From Strobilurus pachycystidiatus (lineage: Eukaryota; Basidiomycota; Agaricomycetes; Agaricales; Physalacriaceae): a DNA stretch of 64,000 nt. This document shows positions 20,520 through 31,759 of the stretch, piece after piece. The translations under genes were made by a program, and so were the position numbers. The stretch spans positions 2,914,001-2,978,000 of the forward strand of contig JAHLMK010000002.1 of NCBI GenBank assembly GCA_019915135.1, written 5' to 3'. The notes beneath the pieces were generated by a model, which did no database searches, had not been told where the DNA came from, and saw only the letters and a program-made list of their open reading frames with translations. Position 1 is the stretch's first letter, and the number at the start of each line of letters is the position of its first letter.

Positions 20520-21023
20520 CTAGCAGTGGAAATTGTAAACGTTAACAATATAGTACGTATTCCCAATATGGACTTCGGGAGGAGAAGGGAAGTAGGGATG
20601 AAAGCTCCCATACGCATACGAGCTTTGCGTCTGAGGGCAGACGGGGGCGCGGAAAGAGGATGGGCAATGGTAGTATGCTGTCTGAGGGATGACTGGCTGT
20701 GCCCCGAACAGCTGTGGATGAGGGATCAACGCGCCACGGTCACTCTCCCGGGAAGAAAGACTGGATCCTGAATATCCGCTCAGACTTGGGATCGCAGACA
20801 TCGTGTACTCTGGAATCACTGGGAGCTGCGAATCATGATGATGACGGCGGCGCCGAGATCGACGAGAGGACCTGGAAGATTTACTAGAGGACGTGGAGGC
20901 CGAAAGGTAACGCAGATTCGACTGAGTCAGAGCGGCATGTGGGGAAAAGAACTGGGAATGACTGCCATCGTAGTATGCACTGGGAGGCGACGAGAAGGAA
21001 GGAGTGAAGCTGTAATAAGACAT
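20520..21023 (-). CDS. Ser/Tyr/Pro-rich low-complexity protein with an Arg-Ser and His tract (167 aa)
   Basis: Single exon, no recognised domain. Residues 40-65 form SASTSSSKSSRSSRRSRRRRHHHDS, an Arg/Ser block running into Arg and His runs like RS domains or a nuclear signal. The flanks are Tyr/Pro/Ser-rich and probably disordered, and the C-terminus is a short hydrophobic YYIVNVYNFHC. A good TATA (CATATAAAAGG) lies 48-56 nt upstream of the ATG, which supports this as a real gene and fixes the start. RNA or chromatin association is a guess from composition. Confidence 0.65.
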   Translation of the reverse strand: MSYYSFTPSFSSPPSAYYDGSHSQFFSPHAALTQSNLRYLSASTSSSKSSRSSRRSRRRRHHHDSQLPVIPEYTMSAIPSLSGYSGSSLSSRESDRGALIPHPQLFGAQPVIPQTAYYHCPSSFRAPVCPQTQSSYAYGSFHPYFPSPPEVHIGNTYYIVNVYNFHC

Positions 21024-21070
21024 GAGAGGGAAATTCGAAGGGTAATGATGATCAGTCGAGGACGGCTGCC

Positions 21071-21079
21071 CTTTTATAT
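21071..21079 (-). promoter_or_regulatory. TATA box of the Ser/Tyr-rich gene
   Basis: ATATAAAAG on the minus strand, ending 48 nt upstream of the ATG at 21023. Confidence 0.7.
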
Positions 21080-21598
21080 GCTGTGATTAGCGCCACACTG
21101 ATCGCACCGTGACTCGTGCTTCACACCAAGCCGCTGTCCATCGATAATCGATTGATGTAAGGACACACACCTCGCCGGAAGGCATGATTCAAGGACCTTA
21201 AAATTGAATCCATAAGAGCGATCTCGAGACTTGGAATCAGCTCACGATTGCAAGCCTTCGAGCACTGCGATGACAGGCAAGGAATTGATTCACAAAAAAG
21301 TGGGGACCTTCTGAAGAAAGAAGGTCATTTCTACTGCATCTAAGACTGTGAGAGTCAGTTCTTTAGACCTCGGCAAAGCAGCTGCGCGGAACAAAGAGGA
21401 TGATGTAGAAGAATGATGAACAGTCATTCGTAGTCTCGGCTCAAGAACTAAGTCTCCCTTTTTCGTGCTTTCCAGGAAATGAGACGAGGACGCAGAGTAG
21501 CGAAGGAATAAAATGCTTTGGGAGTCTCTATCGGATGGAATTTGGTAGCGTCACATTATGATACAAAAAAAAAACATAAGCATGGACCCACTCGCGCT

Positions 21599-22186
21599 CT
21601 AGTGACCATTCCTCTCATTGAGGATCTGCTGCGACACCCATCGCTTCATGTTCTGCTCTTCCCACACCATCGTCATCGCATCGGCGGCATTCTCCTGCGC
21701 CTTCACGACTCCGCGGTCCGACTGCAGCCAGCCCTCGTCCTCCATGAACAGCTCCGTCGACTCCCACAGGCCCAAGTAACGCAGCTCGCCACTCGTGTTG
21801 TTGTACTGATAATAGTTGTTATCATGCGCCTTGACGACGATGGTCTTGGGCTCGTCGACGGAATAGAGCATGGGCGTGATGGGGGCGGGGAGGGAGAACC
21901 GGCCGGTCAGGGTGAGCTGGATGTCTCCGGCGTCATAGAGGTTGTGGCCCGGAAGTAGAGCGTCGAGGTGCGAATAGTGCGTCCAATTGGATGACCAGCC
22001 GCACGGGCATTCGAGGGGAGCGTTGACGAGGGTCCATGTTAGGGCAGTCTCGCTTGGTTGCTGCTGCCATGGGTAGCGATGAACGGATTTCTGCGGAACG
22101 TTGGAGTCGCTCCAGTAAAACCAAGAAGAAGCACGCACGAGTTGCTGGGTGAGAAGAGGGCTATATTCGCTTGGAGAGTGGCTCAT
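21599..22186 (-). CDS. Uncharacterised cytosolic protein (195 aa, single exon)
   Basis: No family recognised. The sequence is of normal globular composition, with Trp-rich N-terminal (SSWFYWSDS) and C-terminal (EGWLQSDRGV, MVWEEQNMKRWV) parts and no signal peptide or membrane helix. The ORF extends to an ATG at 22225, but a strong TATA (TATATAAAG, 22235-22227) sits immediately upstream of that ATG. Transcription should begin some 30 nt further on, so the second ATG at 22186 (MSHSPSEY) is chosen. The resulting 5' UTR is very short. Confidence 0.65.
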   Translation of the reverse strand: MSHSPSEYSPLLTQQLVRASSWFYWSDSNVPQKSVHRYPWQQQPSETALTWTLVNAPLECPCGWSSNWTHYSHLDALLPGHNLYDAGDIQLTLTGRFSLPAPITPMLYSVDEPKTIVVKAHDNNYYQYNNTSGELRYLGLWESTELFMEDEGWLQSDRGVVKAQENAADAMTMVWEEQNMKRWVSQQILNERNGH

Positions 22187-22226
22187 TGTCGCTTGCTTTG
22201 TGGTGGGTGTCCGCGCCCTCGACACG

Positions 22227-22235
22227 CTTTATATA
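22227..22235 (-). promoter_or_regulatory. TATA box that decides the start of the 21599-22186 gene
   Basis: TATATAAAG 2 nt from the upstream in-frame ATG and about 40 nt from the chosen ATG at 22186. Confidence 0.75.
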
Positions 22236-22864
22236 GCACGCTGTAGTGACGTGAGCGTGTGAAGCACGAGGCGGCGTTATCTGTGCTAGGCTCGGTCTAG
22301 GCGGTTCCATGGCTACGTAGAGGCAATCGAGTGAATGGAAGGCGCCCTTGTGGTGATCAGCGAGTCTTCAGAGATAGTTACTTGGCTCCAAGGGGGCGGG
22401 CGGCTTTGCGTCGTTCCAATCTTCGAAGCATCCAGTCGGGGTCTGGATGGGACTGCACCCTAGCCGTTGCGGGGTCGCGATCCTGCACACAAACGAGCGC
22501 AGCGGACTTTGTGGGAATTGTAAAGAATGAATAGAGCTGCACTCAATGCTTTGTCGAGAGCCAGGAGAAGAGACCGTCGGCGTCATGGTCGCCAAGACTA
22601 AAGTTGCGCACGTGGGGTAATCAGGGAAAACCAGACACGTCACCCTGGCGGAGGCTGCTCCGCTACTCTTGCTTGCTTTCGAACCACCATCAGCGTCGTC
22701 CAGCAAGCCTGCGTCGCTTCCAGGACAGTCGCTGCTCTGCTATTAGGCTCCTCAAGAGGCCTACGGAACCGTCTAGAATGACTTCTTTCGTTGTAAATCA
22801 ACTACCTGTCAACTACGAGCACTATGCCTTCTACCGTAACTGCTTCATTCCGAGGGAGGGCACT

Positions 22865-24379
22865 CTACTCAGCGTTCAGATGACTCTTTACGCGATAGCT
22901 GCCCCGTATCCGTGCAGCTTTACGCAGCTGTCTCTTCTCTGCTTCCGTCTCCTTGCACACTTGCCGTCTTGGTGCTACGAACTGCGACTCGAGTACCCTT
23001 TTATCAGTGTCGGCATACCTACTCGGCGAATAGCATGGATCAAGCAGCTGTCTGAATGATGTCTGGAACTCATGCATGAGGTCTTCCACGAGATAGACGG
23101 GATGGCCAGGCTTCCTCAGAACGCGGCGTTGCAAAGCCACCCATCGTGTCAGGATGTCGGCTTCGTAGTCGTAGAGCGGAATGGTGGACGCGGAACGTAT
23201 CGATATAACCGTACACCAGACGAAAACGATGGTGGTGATTATGAAGGCGTATCGTTCGGCGTCCTCGGGCGAGTGCTTTAGGAGGTGTGCGGAGGTATGC
23301 TCATTGAAATGCTCCGTCGAGTGTTCTGGATCTATTTGTCTCGATCAGTGAGCTCTCGAAAAGTCAAAAAGAATTGTATCCTTACCGAACATTGCCTGTA
23401 GTGCCTGGACTCCGGCTGCGAGCTCTCTGAGCACGGTTTGTAGGTTGTATTCGGTCCGGTCACTCCTCCACCGGATTTTCGACGCGTTGTCTGGTATCAC
23501 TCGCTCAGCATACTGCGATATGACCTCGTTCATCACTGTTGGACTGCAGACGACCGTCATATCAAGGGCGGCCGTACGAGGACTCAGCCATAGCTGTACA
23601 GAAGGGAATTGTTGCCTGTAGTCCTCGAGCCTGACGCCAATATCGGCGACCTGGTACGTCCAAGCACTTATCCAAATTTTGACCTGAAATTCTTCGTTAT
23701 ACTGAAGCAGCCTTTGCAGCGTAAATCCGAGGATGGAAAGGATTAGAATCAACAGGCTGTTTTGAATCATGTAATAATCCTTTCTAGAGGCATTTTTGAG
23801 CCTCGTGATGTCTACGAGTCACTGGTAAGTCGCCGAGTACAGTGTGAACGGGAATAACAAACGTAGGACTGCTTCCCTAGTGCGAAGGAAAGTGCGGCAT
23901 ACGTTCGATGTCTCTGACAAGACGCAACGAAACACTCCCGAGTGCTTCCCAGCCTCATGCGCCACATCGTCCAGTGCGCCACTTCGCAATAAGTCATCGA
24001 ACCGATCGTCGTGCGTGGGGCAAGTCGATTCAATTTCCCGCTCTATGAGCTTGTTAAGTGCATGACTGTTTTCCTACATGAATAAGCGCGTCCATGAACG
24101 CAAGGAGGGTACTGACCTATATCTTCTTACAGACCCCAGTTGTAGCTCTGTCGCCACGAATGATGAGCGTGATGATTTTGTTGCGCGGCATTGATCCTGG
24201 TACTTCAACCACGACGTGATGAGTCTGGGTGGCGGTACCGAGAGCTCGTAGGAGTTCCTCCCGCCGGTGGAGAAATGGATATCTGAGAACAAGGGAAGCG
24301 TCGAGTTCATAAACCAGGGGTTTCGAATCGGTGGTGGTGGTCGAGCCGGGGGTGGGTTTTGTTTTGAGGCGATGGTCAT
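22865..24379 (-). CDS. Uncharacterised membrane protein (454 aa, four exons)
   Basis: Exons 24379-24131, 24073-23823, 23783-23386 and 23331-22865 join in frame to 455 codons including the stop. The second intron is only 39 nt, close to the lower limit. The N-terminus is Pro-rich (PPPARPPPPIRNPW). A first transmembrane helix lies near residue 175 (SLLILILSILGFTLQ) and a second near 325 (YAFIITTIVFVWCTVISI). Between them is a soluble part with a WLSPRTAALD motif, and after the second helix comes a basic tail. Two-helix proteins with a Pro-rich start and a large loop are common orphans in Agaricomycetes; no function is known to me. Exons 3 and 4 are long and open, which supports a living gene. 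Confidence 0.7.
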
Positions 24380-24801
24380 GCTCAGAGTGTAGATGCGATG
24401 GGTGGTGGTGAATATGAAGGTAGATCGTTCAACCTCCTGTTATACGTGCGAGAACAAGCCACTCGAGGCAGTGTTGAGATCGGCACGGCACACAAATGGG
24501 AAGGACGATCGATGATGCCCGTTTCTTGTTGTTCAATCACTCACAGACAATTGGAGCCTAGACTTCGGATTGCATCAAAGATTGCACGCTGAACCTCATG
24601 GTGTATACGTAGACCCCAAGTGACCTACTTGTTAGTGATAAGACGAGCAAAGATTGCTTCATACATCAAACTGTCATTCCGAGTCATTCGTTTCAATATA
24701 CAGTATGTAGTCGTAAATGTATAGGTAGAAACAGTCCTTCAAGAAAAGCGCAGAATCATAACTACATGAAAGAAATAGAGACCAGTGAACAACCCAGATT
24801 A

Positions 24802-25449
24802 CTAAACAATACTGTCCTCGGTGCCACCTTTGCATGAGAACAAGCCCATCGCGAGGCCAATAATGAGAGAGCTGACAACGCCACCAAGGCAGGAAGCACC
24901 CGCGGCATGACTGTTGCTCATCGCCTGCGCGCCGAGCTCCGTCGAAATCTTGCGCAGGACGGACACACCAACGACACCGGTAATGGCGCTAAAGATGGCC
25001 ACAGAAACAACATTCAAGATCGATTGAGCGACGAGCTCCGCCACGACCTGAACGGCATCGACGTTTCCTTGGAAGTGCTTCAACAGCAGCAGGATAGTAA
25101 GCCCAGCGGAGAAGATTGCGCCGCCGAGAGCACCAGCTGCGGCTGAGGCGGCGTACGTCTTTCCATGGGTGTAATCTTTGGCGACGAGCATGCGGTGGCC
25201 GAAGACGAGGGAGACGGTGCCAACGAGGGCGCCGACTAGGATGATGAAGATGACGACCTTGATGAGACGGAAGCTCTGGCTGCCGGAGTCGAGGACGGTG
25301 GCCGTACGGCGTTGGACGACAGGGTTGGGGGAGGCGAGACGCGTGAAAACGTTCGGCGTGTAGGGAGGTGGTGCATCGTCTCCTCTGCCGGACGTGTTCA
25401 ATGCCTTCTCGGCATCGACAGCGTCAATATGAGAACTGTTGTTGTTCAT
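24802..25449 (-). CDS. Four-helix membrane protein, tandem copy 1 (215 aa)
   Basis: Single exon. A cytosolic head with PPPYTP (a WW/ubiquitin-ligase-type PPxY motif) is followed by four predicted membrane segments: LIKVVIFIILVGALVGTVSLVF, AGALGGAIFSAGLTILLLL, ILNVVSVAIFSAITGVVGV and AAGASCLGGVVSSLIIGLAMG. The motif SLVFGHRML...YTHGKTYAAS links helices 1 and 2 and is shared with the neighbour at 25878. The start at 25449 is preferred over the upstream ATG at 25599 because a TATA-like ACATAAGAG near 25535 lies between them. The family is unknown to me; the fold resembles small glycine-zipper membrane proteins. Confidence 0.75.
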   Translation of the reverse strand: MNNNSSHIDAVDAEKALNTSGRGDDAPPPYTPNVFTRLASPNPVVQRRTATVLDSGSQSFRLIKVVIFIILVGALVGTVSLVFGHRMLVAKDYTHGKTYAASAAAGALGGAIFSAGLTILLLLKHFQGNVDAVQVVAELVAQSILNVVSVAIFSAITGVVGVSVLRKISTELGAQAMSNSHAAGASCLGGVVSSLIIGLAMGLFSCKGGTEDSIV

Positions 25450-25877
25450 GGTGAGCGATGAGATTCTGAAGTTGGTCGTCGTAAGGAAGGATGGAATTGT
25501 ACCCTCTATGAAGTTTGTGGCTCGTTTCCGCCCTCTTATGTGAACGTTTTTGAGGCGTTGATCTGGCTGATTCACACAGCCCCCACAATTGATGGGCATG
25601 GAACTTGAAAGCGCTTGCCTTTCCAGGAGAATAGAGCTATGGAGCAGAGACGATCGTGTAGATCAGTTGGTAGCCATCTGGAGATTCTGAAGAAAGCATT
25701 TCATGATTCGACGATCATAGTCCATGTGATCTCATAGAGTGCGTACCGACCTGACAGCATAATCATTGGATCTCAGAGGTTCAATTGTTGGAAGAGAAAC
25801 TGTTTACTTCATTGACTGATTAAGAAAGCAAGGGTATAGGTGAGGAGGAGTGCAAGTCTGACATCTGCTTCGCTTGT

Positions 25878-26483
25878 TCAAGCTCGTATAACCGGGGATC
25901 CTACAATCGCAGTTATGATGACACAACCCAGAGCGCCTGCTCCGGCTGCGTGTTCGACTTTCAAGCAAACTGCTTGATACTGTGGGAATGCATGCTCAAA
26001 AATGGCCATGCCCACTGCCGCACTGGTCGCTCCAAAGATCGCCATTTCGCTGAAAAGGAAGAGAATGTGAAGGAGCTTTGACGGTCGGGTCAATTTAAGA
26101 CTCAGTACACAACAGCAAGCGAGGTTTATGGCAGCAACGGGGGGAATGATCACTGCGCCACCTAGCACACCTGCCCTAAATGAGGCCAAGTAGGACTTGT
26201 CATGGGTGTATGTCATGTTCGCGAGCATTCGGTGCCCAAAAACCAGGGACGTGCCAGCAGCTACTAGGGCTCCGACGGCCCAGGACAAGCAGGCAACGAT
26301 GATGCCAAGCGAAAACGTCAAGCCACAGAGTAGGCGTAGGAGAGTACTCTCGGGCACTTCGTCCTCGTGGCGAGAGGATTGAGCAGGTGGGTAGGATTGA
26401 GGGGCCGGGTAGAACTGAGGGGCTGGGTAGGATTGAGGGGCTGGGTAGCTCATGGCTTTGTCTAGATGAGATGTAGGTGGCAC
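25878..26483 (-). CDS. Four-helix membrane protein, tandem copy 2 (201 aa)
   Basis: Single-exon paralogue of the gene at 24802, in the same direction, about 430 bp upstream of it. Its head carries a repeat of SYPAPQ/FYPAPQ units in place of the PPPYTP of copy 1. Four membrane segments follow, with the conserved TSLVFGHRMLANMTYTHDKSYLASFRAGVLGGA linker in the same place (SLVFGHRML, then YTH.K.Y.AS, then AG.LGGA). TTTAAAAG about 60 nt upstream is a plausible TATA element. An alternative start is M11 (MSYPAPQ). Function unknown. Confidence 0.75.
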   Translation of the reverse strand: MPPTSHLDKAMSYPAPQSYPAPQFYPAPQSYPPAQSSRHEDEVPESTLLRLLCGLTFSLGIIVACLSWAVGALVAAGTSLVFGHRMLANMTYTHDKSYLASFRAGVLGGAVIIPPVAAINLACCCVLSLKLTRPSKLLHILFLFSEMAIFGATSAAVGMAIFEHAFPQYQAVCLKVEHAAGAGALGCVIITAIVGSPVIRA

Positions 26484-27113
26484 TGACGGAGGCTGACGGA
26501 GGAGTGAGGAGTGTGTGTTTGGACATCAGCAATTCATACTCAGGCTTTTAAAGTGCAAGGTCACTCAGGATGATCCGTCGAGGTAGTGGCCATGCCCGTC
26601 TCCGCTGATCGACTGTGACTCTACGCCTCCATTCTTGGGCAGTCTGTTACCGAGTCAGGGACGCAGTGAGAGCGGGCAGATGATCCCGCGAGATGGCATA
26701 GGAAGATCTTGGAACGAGGTCAGAGATCATCGCCAAAGAGAGCCAGACCCACGTAAATCAACAGCAGTGATAAGGACGCGAAGCATATGTGAAATAGGCC
26801 TCCGTCAAGGACGTCTTGTGGGTGGGCTTATAAATCCAATGAGCAACGTAAGGCGTGAAGAGTCTCTGCGCGGAGCTACATTTGAACTGTCTCTTCGTTT
26901 ACAGTCTGGCAAAAGGAGAGAGGGTGTGGACGGCATCCGTTCACCCACAATTCACCGGCAACGTGGCGGTTTGATGCCCGTAGCAGCAACACGCGATCCG
27001 ATGACTCCTGATGACTATCTTGACCTTGACCATCAATCACGGCAAACATTGAGAGTACGTCGCTGTATCGGGCAGAGCCATTGCATTTCAGCTTTTGACG
27101 GCTTTCTAGCACC

Positions 27114-27812
27114 ATGTCGGACGCATTCTTCAGCCAATTTCCACTCGAACATCGCATAGCCATGGCCAACGCCCGCCCTGGCACTTCCATCACAACGGAC
27201 GTGTTTGGCTCCACTGTCGACGCCCCACGCACATTCAAGCCATCACCAGTCCTCTCAGATAAGAGTCCTGCCAACATTATCTCCCCTTCTTCGCCATTCT
27301 CCAACGTCTACTGGGCGACTATGCGAGATCCAACCAAGAAACTCGTTGATACACGTACTGTCCTCATTGCCATTGATGGCGCGTGCTCTGGGAACGGCAC
27401 GCCTTCTGCACGCGCCGGCCTCGGTGTATACTTTGGTCCCAACTCCCCTCATAACATCTCCAAGCGCATCTCCGGCGCACAGACCAATCAACGTGCGGAG
27501 ATTCTGGCCGCTACCAATGCGTTGCGCACCGCCTCCAACCTTCTCCAAAACATCTTCTCCGTCAACAAGGTGGTCTTGCTCTGTGACTCGAAGTATGTTG
27601 TGGACGCGATGACCGATTGGGTCTTCACCTGGAAGGACAATGGTTGGAAGACCTCGACGAGGACGGCGGTCACCAATCGGGCGGAATTCGAGGAGCTGGA
27701 TGAGCTCATTGACCAACTGGCAGAGGATGGCCTGGACGTCGAATTTTGGTTTGTGAAGAGGGAGGACAACGCGAACGCTGACCGTTTGGCGAAGGCCGCG
27801 TGCGAACTTTGA
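27114..27812 (+). CDS. Stand-alone type 1 RNase H domain protein (232 aa)
   Basis: Single exon. After an 80-residue Pro/Ser-rich leader, the RNase H fold shows all four catalytic acids in order: D88 (IDGACSGNG), E129 (QRAEI), D158 (CDSKYVVDAM) and D223 (NANADRLA). NGWKT...AVTNR is the segment before the last helix. Family knowledge: metal-dependent cleavage of the RNA strand of RNA-DNA hybrids. There is no hybrid-binding domain and no mitochondrial signal, and no adjoining reverse transcriptase, so it is not simply a retroelement fragment. A degraded or alternatively spliced paralogue is at 16339. Whether it is the cellular RNase H1 or one of the expanded lineage-specific copies cannot be told here. 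Confidence 0.9.
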   Translation: MSDAFFSQFPLEHRIAMANARPGTSITTDVFGSTVDAPRTFKPSPVLSDKSPANIISPSSPFSNVYWATMRDPTKKLVDTRTVLIAIDGACSGNGTPSARAGLGVYFGPNSPHNISKRISGAQTNQRAEILAATNALRTASNLLQNIFSVNKVVLLCDSKYVVDAMTDWVFTWKDNGWKTSTRTAVTNRAEFEELDELIDQLAEDGLDVEFWFVKREDNANADRLAKAACEL

Positions 27813-27944
27813 TCTAAACACTGCTTTCCTAGAATCAGAATCGCAATATGATAACATCAGCCAGCAATTATACATCGTATCTTCTCATTCTACCGGAAAG
27901 AACCCAGGCGTGTCTCATCGTACTCCGCGGCGAGTTCAAGCGCT

Positions 27945-29855
27945 TCAGCTTCGTTTCGGCTCAATCCAACCGGTAGACACACTCTCCATTGCAGAGAATT
28001 CTACTGTAGTCGCAAGAGTCTGAGACGGTGGTACCGACGACTCGGAGACACGCAGAAGGTCCTTTCTGAGATGTTGCCGAGCGTTTAGACTGTGCGTTAT
28101 ATGAGCCATCGGAAGAGCAGCAGTGGAATGATAGTGTTACCTTCCCATTACGGAGAGTACGTAAACTGTGGTGAAGCAAGGATATGAGATGATGATGGGA
28201 TAGTTGTGTGCGTCAGCACCTACATTGGCAGCTCGGAAGTAGTGCTATAGAACTATACATGACGTCAAAGTCACTCATATTATGCAGTGCGGTGAGATAT
28301 CACTCACAAGATCATTGCGTCAGGTCGCCACACAAACTGCGAGAACATATCAACCAAAGGGAGTAGTGTGGATAGCGGGGACGCCGGCGGCATACCAGAA
28401 TGAGATTGAACAAGGCCGCAAGACTAGTCAACGCGCCACGGTTGATAGCAATCACAATCAACTTGTCCAGAACACCGTCGGTCCTACGTACGTGGTTAGT
28501 TGTGCTGAAGAACCTCTTGCGGGAACAACGACTTACGACGCTGTTCCTGTTCGTTTCTCGTATAATGTCCAGCATAACGCGACGGTGATATACAAATCAC
28601 ACGCAGCCGTAGTCCCCGCTTGTGTGCTAGTTATGACCTTGCCCAAACAGTCAGGATCAGCCAAAGTAGGAGGAACAGCCTGGCAGCTCACTTCCGTGTT
28701 GACAAGGTTAGAAAGGGTTCCGCCGATCGCCCTAGTTTTTCTCAGCGCATGATACCAGCTCAGTGATGTACGCACGTCAGTGTAGTTTGAGCTTCGGCCA
28801 GTCAGAAAGGGCCACTAATTTCATGTCAACAAAACACTCACCAAGCCCAGTGCCTGTGGGAAACCAATTCGGTCAGGTCGTCGCGGCCCCGTGGAAACAG
28901 AAAAGGAGGTACCGATGCCTAGTACGGCCAGGACCGCCTGCAGGCTCAGAGCACATGTGTATTGGCAGACGGGAGTGCTCACAATTGGAACAGTAGCTAT
29001 CCACCTCTTTCTGGACACTATAGCAAAGCTTGGTTATCACGAAAATAGACGGAGGGCGCGATCGCACAATGCCAGATTTGCGTGATGAAGAAACTATGAT
29101 ATCAAAGGTAAGCAGCTTGTTCCAGGAAGAATAGAGTTGTTCACCATTGGGATACGAAAGACACAAGATACTGAAGTGGCTATACTTAGCAACACTTCAT
29201 AGGATCATCACTGAACACTGACAACGGACAAAAGCTGAACCTTTCGCAACAGAAAGTGATCAGATTCTTTGAGTCAGAGAGAGAGTTCAAACTAACTGAT
29301 CCTGATCTGTAGAGGTTTAGTTCCTAGAAAGGGGCGTCAATCTCAGAAGCAACGAACCGAGGGGGCGAATTCAGAGCGACAAAGTCCCCAAAGTCCACAA
29401 TGACAAGCTCATACACACATTCGATCAGCGCCACAATGTGAACGGTGGATATCAGACTATGGGTTACGTGAGCCGCTTGAGAAGGGAGGAAAGCCGGGAA
29501 ACGGTACGCTAGGAGTCCAACCGTGATTCGAACCGTGAGCCTGTCCCGTGCAGCGCCCTGAGAGCGGCAGTATTGCATAACGCAGAGCTACAACAGGTCA
29601 AGTTGGGGGGACAGCCTTGTAAAAGGACATACCAATGCCGCCCCGTAGCATCTGGAAAATGTGTGAAGGTAGCTGGAATAAAAGTGCTGCGAGACGACGA
29701 ACATGAGATCGATGGTCAATGCGATGAACAGACAGCCAATGGTGAGCTGGCGGGATTCGCCCATTATTTCGAACGACGTTGCGGCAAGGCAAGAGACAGG
29801 CTGGGGGGTCCACGGAATTTCTATATGTACCTGCCAATACGGAAAGATCCGCCAT
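27945..29855 (-). CDS. DUF6534-type multi-pass membrane protein; 5' exons approximate
   Basis: The last six exons are firm: 28637-28537, 28483-28396, 28336-28308, 28252-28224, 28165-28141 and 28089-27945. They encode VITSTQAGTTAACDLYITV, the diagnostic DKLIVIAINRGALTSL helix, and FYVLSVMGSLNARQHLRK before a polar tail. This is the C-terminal half of the basidiomycete DUF6534 family, about seven helices with the conserved LNAR end. Upstream, WIATVPIAVLAVLGI near 29000 and ALIECVYELVIVDFGDFVAL near 29450 fit helices 3-5, and LTIGCLFIALTIDLMFVV near 29720 fits helix 1. Their exon borders and the start (ATG at 29855 is one option) are not resolved. Exons of 25-29 nt are typical for the family. 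Function unknown. Confidence 0.75.
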
Positions 29856-30436
29856 CGAACTACCGAGAACCCTTTGGGCCCACAGGCCCACTCCTGATCC
29901 CCGGACGCTGGACTACCTTCCTCCACACTGTGAAGAGGATGTCAGTTCATATAAACATTCTCCTTGATAGAATTCGCAGAGCAACAAGCCTTGCAACTTG
30001 TCGTTGTTGTTGTTGTTGTATGCGTCATACCAAGACATGGTAGAGCCGGAATGTGGAGAAGTGGCCAAGGCGTAGTCGTGCGTATGAGGTAACAAAAAAT
30101 CAACAAAGATAGGAGTCGGCCCAATCGGCGATCACTGCGGACTCGTGGCGATTTGATGGCCTTGTCATCGTCGTCCAGACTCCATGTCATTTTTTCCCGT
30201 ATCATCTTAATCCTGCACTGTGTTGAACTATACTCCCAGGATAACCTGCAACAGGCCGTCAGTCAGCAGCTGAACCGAGTAGCCTTGTTACAAACTGAAT
30301 TGTCTATGTAACTCGCGGAAATCTAGAAGCGCGAGTGCACGGAAGAAGGGTCCTTTCGTCGTGGTCTCAAAAATCAGCACTTGATGGACACTTGCTTGTT
30401 CATTTCCCTTACTTTACGTCTCTCAGGACTTACATC

Positions 30437-31759
30437 ATGGCTTGCGGGGAGCTGAATTTTGCACGTCTAGACGAGGACGGCCCAGTGTTGTCTTATCTGG
30501 ACAGTGGTGCCGTTGTTGGTTCTGACGACTACACGACTGTTTTCATCTTCCACGGAAGCGGCTTCAACGCATGTGAGTAATCGTTATCTCATCAGGTCGA
30601 CTCCCGTTGAACCCGTCGCAAAAGATTGCTTCCAGAGGCTTATACCTTTGGCGCCTCAGGCTAATCTTCGCGTTGTTCTTGTAAATCGTCCGGAGTACTG
30701 TGGCTCCAGCAAGTATTCGGACGACGAGCTTCTTCTCGCACGGGAATGCAAGGGCAAATTTCTCGAACTCACAGCGACCCTCACAAGCAAATTCCTCGTC
30801 TGGTATGTCACCGAGCATGCGATCCCAAAACTGTCGAAAGAGACACACACCGGAGGCTTCGTGACCGTTGGATGGAGCTATGGCGCAACGTTGTACGTAA
30901 ATCGCGGTTGGCAGGCGCTCCTTCTGAACTCCTTCCAGTCCCATCTCGGTACTCGCCTACCCAGATGCTGTAACTCCAAGATCGTACGAGCTTCTCGCAC
31001 CGTATTTTAGGCAAGTCATTATTCACGGTGAGTCGGATGGCTCTGCATATTGACGTTGTTGAACATGTACTCAACAAGACCCACCATTCGTGGCTCTTGG
31101 GTATGATCAGAACCTCAACATAGGCTACAACGCCTTTGCCGATCCGTCTTGCGCGAGTCGTGAAGAGATGATGGCGAAGTTCTCCACTTGGACTTCTTCG
31201 TACTTCGATCATTCGGATCCGCGCGTTCTCGAAGGACTTGATATGGAATGGAAAGAGGACTCCCGCAACTCTTTTGGCAGAATGAGTGCCGAGGAGTTGG
31301 CCCTGCTTTTCGAACCTTCCGCTCTGGTCAAAGCAGATGTTTTCATGTACGTTCTTGCTCGTGGGTTTGCATGGCAGAAGTATAACATGTACTGCACCTA
31401 CAGGATGGCACCTGCAATGCGCCAGCACATCCGTGAACAGACTGAGCGTGCGCTCTTCGATGAAGCTTTAGCGCTCTCAGTCCTTCCGGAAGTCGAGATC
31501 ATTTATCAACATTGCACTGCGTCAATCTGGCCATGTGTTTGGGCATTTCACGAGACCGTCCGACGCCATCAAGCCAGATTATCAGAGGGAAAGGCTCTTC
31601 GTCGTCTGCGCCACGTTGAGATTCGAGGTGGAAATCACTTTGTGAGTGTCGAGCCCAACCTTCATTGCCGTGGATTGACCTTATAAGTAGGTACATTGGG
31701 ATCAACCGGAACTTTACATACAATCACTCTCACAGGCGTTGTCGGGTAGCATCGCATAA
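30437..31759 (+). CDS. Alpha/beta-hydrolase-like protein, copy 1 (355 aa, six exons)
   Basis: Exons 30437-30572, 30625-30892, 30939-31027, 31079-31346, 31404-31641 and 31691-31759 join in frame. A strand-turn with H39-G40 (IFHGSGFNA) supplies the oxyanion region. GWSYG puts the nucleophile Ser at 130 in a GxSxG elbow. GGNHF gives the probable catalytic His at 332. The acid residue is not certain. A helical lid (FSTWTSSYFDHSDP ... RALFDEALALS) separates elbow and His. No signal peptide, so probably cytosolic. The substrate is unknown; hydrolases with such lids act on esters, lactones or peptides. The gene at 61710 is a paralogue with identical intron phases. Confidence 0.88.

Noticed and set aside
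29509..29545. TGATTCGAACC, resembling a tRNA T-arm on the minus strand
   Set aside because: The neighbouring bases do not form T, anticodon or acceptor stems.
30001..30018. GTT repeat as a functional element
   Set aside because: A short microsatellite of five units; nothing else supports a function.
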